Source of the DNA: Spirochaeta sp.
GTDB taxonomy: Bacteria; Spirochaetota; Spirochaetia; DSM-27196; Alkalispirochaetaceae
Length of the DNA stretch: 10,896 nucleotides
Assembly (NCBI GenBank): GCA_007117185.1
Contig: SKHA01000129.1
Span: 1-10,896 of the forward strand
Direction of reading: 5' to 3'
Part shown: piece after piece, positions 1 to 5,989 of the stretch
Layout: each line of letters starts with the position of its first letter
Numbering within the stretch: position 1 is the stretch's first letter
Notes under the pieces: model-generated
The model's input: only the letters and a program-made list of their open reading frames with translations
Database searches by the model: none
Told to the model about the DNA's origin: nothing
Made by a program: the position numbers and the translations under genes

Positions 1-436
1 CCGCCAGGGACGAGACCAGTATCACTGCGGGCCCGGGCGCCGGGGCAGCCCCGGCGCCCGCTCCGGCCCCCAGCATCGCTGACCCGGCACGAAGCAGTTC
101 GGCGGTACACTGCACGTGCAGTTCCCCCATCTCCCTGAGCTGATCCGCCGGTGTCTGGAGAAAGGGCTCGTTGTGCCCGTACCCGGCGTTGTGCACCAGC
201 ATGCTCAGTTCCTCGCAGCGGGCGATACGGTCAGCCAGGGTCCGGCAGACCCCAGGATCCCGAAGGTCACCGATGAACAGCTCGGTGGTGACCGGCAGCT
301 CCGTCGCAAGGGCAGCGAGCTCCGCCTCTCTGCGACCGGTGAGAATCAGATCGTACCCCTGCGCGGCGAGGCGCCGGGCCAGTGCGCGGCCGATGCCGCT
401 GGTGGCCCCGGTTATGCATGCAGTTCCTTTTTTCAT
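1..436 (-). CDS. Short-chain dehydrogenase/reductase (SDR), C-terminus cut by window edge
   Basis: NAD(P)-dependent oxidoreductase of the SDR superfamily; the substrate is unknown. The frame is open from ATG at 436 to base 2 (145 codons seen). It shows the Rossmann cofactor motif TGATSGIG (residues 9-16), an ILTGRR stretch at the end of beta-2 (31-36), HNAG (82-85), and VSSLA (141-145), which holds the catalytic Ser. The YxxxK motif would lie beyond the window. The position usually occupied by the tetrad Asn (as in NVxA) reads His107 in LHVQCTA. Residues 123-136 are an unusual Gly/Ala/Pro run encoded by a long palindrome (see repeat at 34-60). The gene starts 32 bases after the other SDR and is probably co-transcribed with it. 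No clear Shine-Dalgarno is visible, so the start rests on the motif spacing. A role in processing the imported sugar is inference from context. Confidence 0.85.
   Translation of the reverse strand, partial: MKKGTACITGATSGIGRALARRLAAQGYDLILTGRREAELAALATELPVTTELFIGDLRDPGVCRTLADRIARCEELSMLVHNAGYGHNEPFLQTPADQLREMGELHVQCTAELLRAGSAMLGAGAGAGAAPAPGPAVILVSSLA
34..60. repeat. 27-base palindrome with 13-base arms inside the SDR gene
   Basis: Arms 34-46 and 48-60 are perfect reverse complements around the single base A47. The sequence is almost pure G and C. It encodes the Gly-Ala-Gly-Ala/Pro run of the SDR at the loop just before the beta-strand carrying the catalytic Ser. It could be an in-frame insertion of a small palindromic element, or a by-product of GC-rich Ala/Gly/Pro codons. 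Confidence 0.8.
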
Positions 437-468
437 GGGGAAACGATACTCGAAACGGGCCCCCGTGG

Positions 469-1212
469 TCACGCTCCAGGATCTTTGGTGCGCCGGCGCA
501 CCCGCACCTCATCCACCGCAGCGTTGCCCGCCATGTCCAGAAGTGCCCCCACGATCCCGGCGATCTCCGTGGGGTCGATCAGCTGCTCCGTATCGATATC
601 AGGACGAACCGAACGGACCATCTCGGTGTTGACCCCGCCGGGGAGGATGCTGTGCACCTGGACCGCGGCGCCCTCGCGGTGGAGTTCTCTGGCCAGAACC
701 CGGGTGAAGCCATGCAGCGCGTGTTTGCTGGCGGCGTAGGCCCCCTGGTCCAGGTACGCCTCGGTGCTGACCACCGAGCCGATCACGAAGATGCGCCCAC
801 CCCCCGGGTTGGCCCGCAGCGCCGGCAGCAGCGCCTTCACCAGTTGAAAGGGTGCCCGTACGTTCAGCGCGAAGAGGTGGTCCCACTGCTGTACTGTGGT
901 GTCTTCAATCGAGGCGCTCAGGGCGGCCCCCGCGTTCAGTACCAGAATACCCAGGGGCTCCGTGCCGCTCAGTTCCGCCGCCGTCTGTCCCAGCAGCGTC
1001 AGCTCGTCGTCCCGGGTCAGATCGGCGGGAACCACGTGGTGACCCTGCGGCCCCGGCAGGGAGAGCCGCACCGACTCCAGCTTCTCCCGGTTCCGGCCGG
1101 TCAGGATAAGCGATGCACCACGCTCGGCGCAGACCCGAGAGATCGCACTGCCGATGCCACCCCCGGCTCCTGTCACCAGGGCGCGCTGTCCTTCGTACTG
1201 TGTGCTGTTCAT
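469..1212 (-). CDS. Short-chain dehydrogenase/reductase, complete (247 aa)
   Basis: Classical SDR of normal length, probably a cytoplasmic NAD(P)(H)-dependent dehydrogenase. Visible motifs are TGAGGGIG (residues 14-21) for the cofactor, NAG (93-95), the tetrad Asn117 in LNVRA, catalytic Ser146 in IGS, Tyr159 and Lys163 in YAASK, and the PGG turn after the last core strand (191-193), so the full catalytic tetrad is present. The C-terminal tail is short and basic (VRVRRRTKDPGA). It lies 52 bases after the second permease gene and 32 bases before the other SDR, all on one strand. Both SDRs share an LILTGR sequence, so they may be distant paralogs. A weak Shine-Dalgarno AGGA (1220-1223) sits 7 bases before the ATG, inside a hairpin stem. 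Acyl-ACP reductases share this fold. An action on a sugar or polyol is inferred from the operon only. Confidence 0.9.
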   Translation of the reverse strand: MNSTQYEGQRALVTGAGGGIGSAISRVCAERGASLILTGRNREKLESVRLSLPGPQGHHVVPADLTRDDELTLLGQTAAELSGTEPLGILVLNAGAALSASIEDTTVQQWDHLFALNVRAPFQLVKALLPALRANPGGGRIFVIGSVVSTEAYLDQGAYAASKHALHGFTRVLARELHREGAAVQVHSILPGGVNTEMVRSVRPDIDTEQLIDPTEIAGIVGALLDMAGNAAVDEVRVRRRTKDPGA

Positions 1213-1217
1213 GGAGC

Positions 1218-1248
1218 GATCCTATCACAGTCGAACGATGACAGGATC
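1218..1248 (-). promoter_or_regulatory. Hairpin covering the ribosome binding site of the first SDR gene
   Basis: Arms 1218-1227 and 1239-1248 pair over 10 positions. In the minus-strand RNA nine are Watson-Crick and one is G-U, with an 11-base loop. The 3' arm contains AGGA, the only Shine-Dalgarno candidate for the SDR starting at 1212. No U-run follows, so it is unlikely to be an intrinsic terminator. It may lower SDR translation relative to the upstream permeases, mark an RNA processing site, or be a protein-binding dyad. Confidence 0.55.
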
Positions 1249-1264
1249 ACCCCGAGAGCACCCG

Positions 1265-2101
1265 CTACCCCTTGAGTCCCGAGGTCACCACTCCCTGCAC
1301 GAAAAAGCGCTGGCCCGCCAGGAAGACCGCGATCACCGGTAGGATCGCCGAGACCGCCGCAGCCATGATCAGACTGTACCGCGTCTCAAATTCGTCCATG
1401 AAAAGGGTCATGCCCACCGGGATGGTGAACAACTCCTTGGTATTCAGAAAAATCAGCGGTTCCTCGTACTCGTTCCACCGCCAGACGAAGGACACAATCA
1501 GAAGCGAAACCAGCGCCGGCTTGGCCAGAGGCATGATAATCCGCGCCCAGATCGTCAAGTGGCCGGCGCCGTCCATGATCGCGCTCTCGGAGAGTTCGTT
1601 TGGAATCGACGTAAAGAACTGCCGCATCAGGAAGACCCCGAAGATGACGAAGATCCCCGGCAGGATCAGCGCCCAGTGGGTGTTGAGAATTCCGAAGTTT
1701 CGAAAGAGGAGAAATCGCGGAACCAGCAGCACCTGCGGGGGGATCATCATCGTCGCCAGGTACGCCAGAAAGAGTTGGTCCCGACCGGGAAATTTGAGTT
1801 TGGCGAAGCTGTACGCCGCCAGCGAGCTGGTGAGCAGCATACCGATGACAGAAAGGGAGGTCACCTTGATGGAGTTCAGGTAAAACACCCCGAACGGATA
1901 GACGCCAGCCCAGACTTCCCGGTAGTTCTCCCAGCGGATCGTCCGGGGGATCCACCGGATAGGATACTGAAATACCTCCACCTCCGACTTCAGCGACGCG
2001 GAGATCATCCAGACCAGGGGCATGATCATGAAAAGGCCCACCACACCGGCAAGCAGACTGATGACCGACGTTCGTAACAGCCTTTGATGTCTGTGTTTCA
2101 T
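1265..2101 (-). CDS. CUT1 sugar ABC importer, inner-membrane permease (MalG type, 278 aa)
   Basis: Second permease of a carbohydrate importer in the inner membrane. The length is typical of MalG-like subunits. Hydrophobic segments lie near residues 12-34, 74-98, 109-129, 140-160, 192-207 and 243-263. The EAA loop that docks the ATPase runs from about 172 to 191 (ESAIMDGAG...IIMPL), with the conserved Gly and the closing LP represented by MPL. The start is the ATG at 2101, which shares one base with the TGA stop of the preceding permease (TGATG), so translation is probably coupled. The open frame continues upstream to 2785, but that part is the other permease read out of frame. No ATPase gene is present in the window. 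CUT1 systems often use a shared MsmX-type ATPase encoded elsewhere. The substrate is not readable from the protein; the neighbouring beta-galactosidase suggests a beta-galactoside. Confidence 0.95.
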   Translation of the reverse strand: MKHRHQRLLRTSVISLLAGVVGLFMIMPLVWMISASLKSEVEVFQYPIRWIPRTIRWENYREVWAGVYPFGVFYLNSIKVTSLSVIGMLLTSSLAAYSFAKLKFPGRDQLFLAYLATMMIPPQVLLVPRFLLFRNFGILNTHWALILPGIFVIFGVFLMRQFFTSIPNELSESAIMDGAGHLTIWARIIMPLAKPALVSLLIVSFVWRWNEYEEPLIFLNTKELFTIPVGMTLFMDEFETRYSLIMAAAVSAILPVIAVFLAGQRFFVQGVVTSGLKG

Positions 2102-2985
2102 CAGTAGTTTACCCACCGTTTCTGTCCCTGCCACTGAATGATGGTGACAATAAATATGAGTGCGAAGAGGACCCACGCCATCGCACTGGCGTAGCCCATG
2201 CGGTAGTTCTGATAGGCGGTGCGGTAGATGTGGTACACCAGCACCGTGGTGCTGCGCCCCGGCCCGCCCTGGGTGAGGATCTGTACCGGTGCAAATACCT
2301 TGAAGGAGCTGATCACCTGGGTGATCACCAGCAGAAATGTGGCCGGCGAGATCATGGGCAGGGTGACGTGACGGAACTTGGCCCAGGCGCTCCCGCCGTC
2401 GACATCCGCAGCTTCGTACAGTTCCTTTGGCACACCTTGCAGCGCCGCCAGGTAGATGAGCATACAATAGCCCGCCTGCTTCCAGACACCCAGCGAAATG
2501 ATCGCCGGCATCGCGAACAGCGGGTCCATCAGCCACACCGGAGGATCCACGCCGAAGCGGCGTACCAGCTCCGATACCGGCCCGTACCGGGAGAGTAAGG
2601 CCATCCAGATAGCCGAGATCGCTACCATCGAGACAACGTACGGTACGAAGTACATTGTTCTGAGGACACCCCGCCCGTAAATCTTCCTGTTCAGAACCAG
2701 TGCCATCACCAGCCCGGCCGCCAGAGAGAAGACGACCGCGAAGAACGTATAGACGATGTTGTTCACCAGAGAATCCACAAACCACGGATCGTCCACCATA
2801 TCGATGAAGTTACCGATCCCGTTCCAGCGGATTCCGGCCGCTCCGGAGAGCAGATCCCACCGCGAAAACGCGAGATACAGACTGAACACCACCGGTATCG
2901 CGATAAAAGCGACAAATCCGAGAAAGTTGGGAAGTAGAAAAAGATAGCCTGCAAGGGTTTCCTTGCGGCGAGCCAGACCTGTCAC
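2101..2985 (-). CDS. CUT1 sugar ABC importer, inner-membrane permease (MalF/LacF type, 294 aa)
   Basis: First permease of the importer, an integral inner-membrane protein pairing with the MalG-type subunit. Hydrophobic segments lie near residues 13-40, 74-98, 111-131, 158-181, 211-236 and 268-286. The EAA loop is at about 190-210 (YEAADVDGG...HVTLP), a good match to the family consensus. LTQGGP (237-242) before the last segment is a hallmark of this family. The start is GTG at 2985, chosen because a perfect AGGAGG lies 7 bases upstream and the protein begins with the usual short basic leader (MTGLARRKETLAGY). It follows the binding-protein gene after 94 bases that hold a strong hairpin, and its stop overlaps the next permease by one base. 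Confidence 0.95.
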   Translation of the reverse strand: MTGLARRKETLAGYLFLLPNFLGFVAFIAIPVVFSLYLAFSRWDLLSGAAGIRWNGIGNFIDMVDDPWFVDSLVNNIVYTFFAVVFSLAAGLVMALVLNRKIYGRGVLRTMYFVPYVVSMVAISAIWMALLSRYGPVSELVRRFGVDPPVWLMDPLFAMPAIISLGVWKQAGYCMLIYLAALQGVPKELYEAADVDGGSAWAKFRHVTLPMISPATFLLVITQVISSFKVFAPVQILTQGGPGRSTTVLVYHIYRTAYQNYRMGYASAMAWVLFALIFIVTIIQWQGQKRWVNY

Positions 2986-2992
2986 GGTGATT

Positions 2993-2998
2993 CCTCCT
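2993..2998 (-). promoter_or_regulatory. Shine-Dalgarno site deciding the GTG start of the MalF-type permease
   Basis: AGGAGG on the minus strand, 7 bases before the GTG at 2985. It is a full match to the anti-Shine-Dalgarno sequence and supports GTG rather than a downstream start. Confidence 0.85.
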
Positions 2999-3006
2999 GA
3001 AAACGT

Positions 3007-3040
3007 GGTCCGACGGCGCGCATCAGCGTACCATCGGACC
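3007..3040 (-). promoter_or_regulatory. Intercistronic hairpin between binding protein and permeases
   Basis: GGTCCGA (3007-3013) pairs with TCGGACC (3034-3040). The stem continues inward through 3015-3016/3031-3032 and 3018-3021/3026-3029 with two mismatches, closing on a 4-base loop (3022-3025). In the minus-strand transcript the stem is followed after three bases by TTTT, so partial termination is possible. Such elements commonly keep binding-protein mRNA more abundant than permease mRNA by attenuation or by blocking 3' exonucleases. Its role here is inferred. Confidence 0.7.
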
Positions 3041-3079
3041 GGACAAACTCGGGGCTGAACGTTGCGGTGGGTGCTGCGG

Positions 3080-4438
3080 TCAGCGGGCCCGGCGAATCAG
3101 GTCGTTCACCCGGCTGTCAATCTGGTTGATCGTGCGATCGAGATTCTGCCGTCCGGTGTACAGGAGCTGCACTTCCTCCTGAACCACGCTGCGCATATCG
3201 TTGTAGATCGCGACTGCAACCGGATTCGTCGGCTGATAGCTGAACAGGGGCTGGTCCATCACGACCCGCTGGAACGACTCAACGTCGAACAGCTCTGCAC
3301 GGTCCGGACCCAGCATCGCTTCGGCCACACGCTGGGCAGGATAGCCGGTCCACGCCGGGATCTTACCACCCTTTTCAACCATGTGATCGGAGCCGGTGGT
3401 CGCCCAGTACCGGATGAACGTCCATGCGGCTTCCGGAGCGGGGCTGTCGTTTGCGATCATCGCCCAATCTCCCAGGGACCCTTCGTTGTATACCCGCTGC
3501 TGCCCTGCTGTCATGGAGTAGATCGGTACAAACGCGGTGGTGAAGTCGTGGTTGTAGGTGTCCCGGTCCAGCACGTTGCGCACCCGCCACGTTCCGGTAT
3601 AAATCATCGCCACCTGGCCGGTCAGGAACTCCGTCGCGTCCGAGAGGTTCTGGGAGACCACCTCCACATACGGAACTTCGCTGCGATCGTCGTACTGCAT
3701 CGCCCGGCGCAGCTCAATGAACTGGCGGAACAGCGGGTTGGTGAAGTTGGAGTTGCCCTCGGCGTTCAGGTACGCGTTGGGGCCTATCGCCGCCTGCGCC
3801 CCCAGAAGGAACAGCTGCGCCCAGTTGGGGTACATCACCCCGAACACACGGTCCTGTCCGGATCCGGAGCTGAGGCGTCGCGCGATGTCCCGGTACTCAT
3901 CCACCGTCCACGAGTGGGGCAGGGGGATTCCCGCCGCGTCAAACATGTCCTTGTTGACCAGGAAAAACTGGGGCCCCCGGTTGGTGGGGATTCCGTACAC
4001 CTGGTTGTTCACCGTACCGTAGGTGAGGTCGCTGAACGCCTCCACCAGATCAAGACCATCGGCCTGTGCCAGCGGTCCCAGAGGTCGGGCATTTCCGGCG
4101 GCGGCGCGTCTATCCAGGATGTTGTTGTTGTAGGTGAAGAACACATCCACCTGATTTCCGGCGATCAGGGCGGTGTCCAGCCGAAGATTGCCCTCTTCGT
4201 TGTTGACGAACCGGGTGTATTCGACGGTGATATTCGGATGGGCCGCCTGAAACGCTGCGATGAGGTCGCCAGGACCGTTCTCTTCGGGAACGCCGCCCCA
4301 GACACGCAACGTTACCGGCTGCGGTGCCGTCGCAGCCTCGGGTGCCGCCGCCGCCGGGGCAGTTTCCCGTCCGCCACCGGCCCAGAGAAGTGTGCCGGCC
4401 AGGGCCAGCAGCAGGGTCGCCATCAGTAATCGTTTCAT
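3080..4438 (-). CDS. Extracellular sugar-binding protein of the ABC importer (452 aa)
   Basis: Periplasmic solute-binding protein (SBP_bac_1/MalE-like, cluster B) that captures the sugar and delivers it to the two permeases. Residues 1-20 form a signal peptide: a KR start, a Leu/Ala-rich core and WA before GGGRE. No Cys occurs at the cleavage site or, as far as I can see, anywhere else, so it should be a soluble periplasmic protein and not a lipoprotein. An Ala/Pro linker (25-41) precedes the mature fold, which starts at VTLRVWGG. Family-typical stretches are AFQAAHPNITVEY (62-74), VDVFFTY (97-103), YGIPTNRG (148-155), FLTGQVAMIYTGTW (271-284) and SLGDWAMI (321-328). Start: ATG at 4438, with AGGAGG 5 bases upstream. 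The frame is open to 4501, but the signal peptide rules out the longer form. The ligand is probably a beta-galactoside, by context only. Confidence 0.95.
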   Translation of the reverse strand: MKRLLMATLLLALAGTLLWAGGGRETAPAAAAPEAATAPQPVTLRVWGGVPEENGPGDLIAAFQAAHPNITVEYTRFVNNEEGNLRLDTALIAGNQVDVFFTYNNNILDRRAAAGNARPLGPLAQADGLDLVEAFSDLTYGTVNNQVYGIPTNRGPQFFLVNKDMFDAAGIPLPHSWTVDEYRDIARRLSSGSGQDRVFGVMYPNWAQLFLLGAQAAIGPNAYLNAEGNSNFTNPLFRQFIELRRAMQYDDRSEVPYVEVVSQNLSDATEFLTGQVAMIYTGTWRVRNVLDRDTYNHDFTTAFVPIYSMTAGQQRVYNEGSLGDWAMIANDSPAPEAAWTFIRYWATTGSDHMVEKGGKIPAWTGYPAQRVAEAMLGPDRAELFDVESFQRVVMDQPLFSYQPTNPVAVAIYNDMRSVVQEEVQLLYTGRQNLDRTINQIDSRVNDLIRRAR

Positions 4439-4473
4439 GAAATCCTCCTTGGAGATTTGGAATACCCTGTCAT
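4435..4473 (-). CDS. Possible 12-residue upstream ORF ending in the binding-protein start codon
   Basis: ATG at 4473 opens a frame MTGYSKSPRRIS whose TGA overlaps the ATG of the binding protein by four bases (ATGA). GGAGGAG stands directly before it, although only about three bases separate GGAGG from the ATG, which is short. It could be a leader peptide coupling translation to the binding protein, or simply the tail of a longer chance frame. No homology is expected or claimed. Confidence 0.25.
   Translation of the reverse strand: MTGYSKSPRRIS
4444..4449 (-). promoter_or_regulatory. Shine-Dalgarno site of the sugar-binding protein
   Basis: AGGAGG on the minus strand, 5 bases before the ATG at 4438. 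It fixes the start at the signal peptide and predicts strong translation. Confidence 0.85.
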
Positions 4474-4520
4474 TCTCCTCCGGCTTTTTCGATCCGCACA
4501 CTCACGATTTTCGGGAAGGG

Positions 4521-4569
4521 GTACACCTTTTTCGGAATCATCGCGTGCGGTCACCGTCGGAAGGTGTAC
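4521..4569. repeat. Inverted repeat across the end of the response-regulator gene
   Basis: GTACACCTT (4521-4529) and AAGGTGTAC (4561-4569) are perfect 9-base inverted copies separated by 31 bases, with centres 40 bases apart, about four helical turns. They straddle the regulator stop codon and lie about 80-130 bases upstream of the binding-protein ATG. No U-rich run follows on the minus strand, so this is not a clear terminator. A pair of regulator half-sites for a binding-protein promoter is possible. Roughly one or two such pairs could occur by chance in a window of this length. Confidence 0.4.
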
Positions 4570-5989
4570 GATTTCCGGACCGGAACGCACCGGGGGGTAC
4601 TCCGACAATCCGCTTGAACATCCGGGAGAAGTACTTCTCGTTGGGGAAGCCCACCGCCGCGGCAATGCCGGCTATGGTATCGTTGCTGTGTAACAGCAGC
4701 TGCGCGGCGGCGTTGACTCGTGTCCGATTCACGTACTCCACAAACCCTGTTCCCTGGTGGTGACGAAAAAAGTCCGAGAAGTACGTGACGGATTTTCCGG
4801 CTACCCGCGCCGCCTCTTCAAGGGAAAGATGCCGGGGGTATTCCCGCTGCACCAGGTCACGCACCCGGGCGATTTCTGCGGGTACCGTCGGCCCCCCTGT
4901 CTCCTGGTGCTGGGCCAACTCGTCAAGGGCGGTCCGAAGCGGGGTAAGCAGTTCATCCAGCCCCGCCGCTTCGCGGGCGCGCATCAATCCGGTGTCGTTT
5001 CCCGCCCCAAGAGCCAGGAAGCACGCCATGAGCTGGGTGGTTTCTCCGATTGCGTTGACTCGGGGTACCTGCTGCTTCTGGAGTTCCTGAGCGAACTGTT
5101 GCAGCCCCGCACGTACGGTTTCGTAATCGCGCTGCTCCAGCGCCCGCTCCATTTTCCTGCGGACACTCCGAACGATGGACAGATCGCCGGGAATCGAGTC
5201 CCCGGCAACCTTGGCCCTCTGGATTATCACGGAACCGGGTTCACAGAACTGAAAGTCGAAGAACCTGGCACTTCCTGCTGGCTCGGGAAGGCTGATACCG
5301 ACACGGACCACCAGGTTCATGCTGTGGGCCAGGTGCCGCACGATTCGTTCTCCCAGACGGTGCGGGTCCCCGCGGAGTCCTTGTACGGTAAAGTGCCAGA
5401 CACCGCCGTCCCGGACCCCTTCCAGGGTGATGCTCACCTCCCGTCCGACGATCTGATGGACCAGGGAAACGATCTGCGAGGAGAGAGATTCATCTCCCCG
5501 TCTTGCCCGGGCGTCCCCGACTGCGTTTACCCTCAGCAGGATATGACGGCGTTCCCGGGTTTTCGTCGTTCTCGATGCAGCGGGAAGGGGTGTTCCCCTC
5601 CGTTTCAGCGCCTGTTCCTCCAGCCGGACCCGTGCCCGCTGAAGGACGGGCAGGATCGTATCGCGTTCGATCTCGTGCTTCAGCAGATAGTCAATCGCCC
5701 CCATCTCAACCGCCCGGCGGGCATACTCGAAATCCCGGTGACTTGTCAGGACGATGAACTCCGCCAGGAGACCCCTCTCACGAACGGTCTCCATCAACTC
5801 AAGACCAGTCATCCCGGGCATGACGATATCGGTTATGACGATAACCGGCATCATCAGCGGGATCAGCTCCAGCGCTTCCGCGCCGTTGCGGGCGTCTCCG
5901 GCAAAGGAAAACCCCGAGACGTCACTGGAGAGGAGGGTTCGCAGCCCCGTCCTGACCAGCATCTCGTCGTCAACCACCAGGATATTCAT
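4538..5989 (-). CDS. AraC-type response regulator (YesN-like, 483 aa)
   Basis: Cytoplasmic transcription factor, partner of the overlapping kinase. Residues 1-120 are a receiver domain: acidic pair Asp7-Asp8, phospho-acceptor Asp54 in ITDIVMPGMTG, Thr82 or Ser83 as the switch residue, and Lys104 in YLLKH. Residues about 148-233 (ending VVRVGIS) resemble the degenerate GGDEF-like domain seen in some YesN-type regulators; this is a tentative reading. Residues 270-365 look helical. The last 100 residues (about 372-470) are an AraC HTH: LSLEEAARVAGKSVTYFSDFFRHHQGT for the first helix-turn-helix and IAGIAAAVGFPNEKYFSRMFKRIVGVPPGAFR for the second. The ATG lies within the 3' end of the kinase gene (20-base overlap) without a good Shine-Dalgarno, so translational coupling is likely. 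Ninety-nine bases separate its stop from the binding-protein gene, its likely target. Confidence 0.94.
   Translation of the reverse strand: MNILVVDDEMLVRTGLRTLLSSDVSGFSFAGDARNGAEALELIPLMMPVIVITDIVMPGMTGLELMETVRERGLLAEFIVLTSHRDFEYARRAVEMGAIDYLLKHEIERDTILPVLQRARVRLEEQALKRRGTPLPAASRTTKTRERRHILLRVNAVGDARARRGDESLSSQIVSLVHQIVGREVSITLEGVRDGGVWHFTVQGLRGDPHRLGERIVRHLAHSMNLVVRVGISLPEPAGSARFFDFQFCEPGSVIIQRAKVAGDSIPGDLSIVRSVRRKMERALEQRDYETVRAGLQQFAQELQKQQVPRVNAIGETTQLMACFLALGAGNDTGLMRAREAAGLDELLTPLRTALDELAQHQETGGPTVPAEIARVRDLVQREYPRHLSLEEAARVAGKSVTYFSDFFRHHQGTGFVEYVNRTRVNAAAQLLLHSNDTIAGIAAAVGFPNEKYFSRMFKRIVGVPPGAFRSGNRTPSDGDRTR

Noticed and set aside
382..1275. 297-codon plus-strand open frame over the SDR genes
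   Set aside because: It is the shadow of two SDR genes whose cofactor and catalytic motifs are clear on the other strand.
1265..2785. 506-residue minus-strand frame as one long permease
   Set aside because: Only the part from 2101 downward encodes a permease. The upstream 228 codons are the MalF-type gene read in the wrong frame.
3062..4429. 455-codon plus-strand open frame opposite the binding protein
   Set aside because: It is antisense to a clear binding-protein gene with signal peptide and Shine-Dalgarno. The product is rich in Arg, His and Val without domain motifs, as expected from GC-rich shadow frames.
4521..4569. Inverted repeat as a Rho-independent terminator for the kinase/regulator genes
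   Set aside because: The loop is 31 bases long and the following transcript is C-rich with no U-run, so it does not fit an intrinsic terminator.
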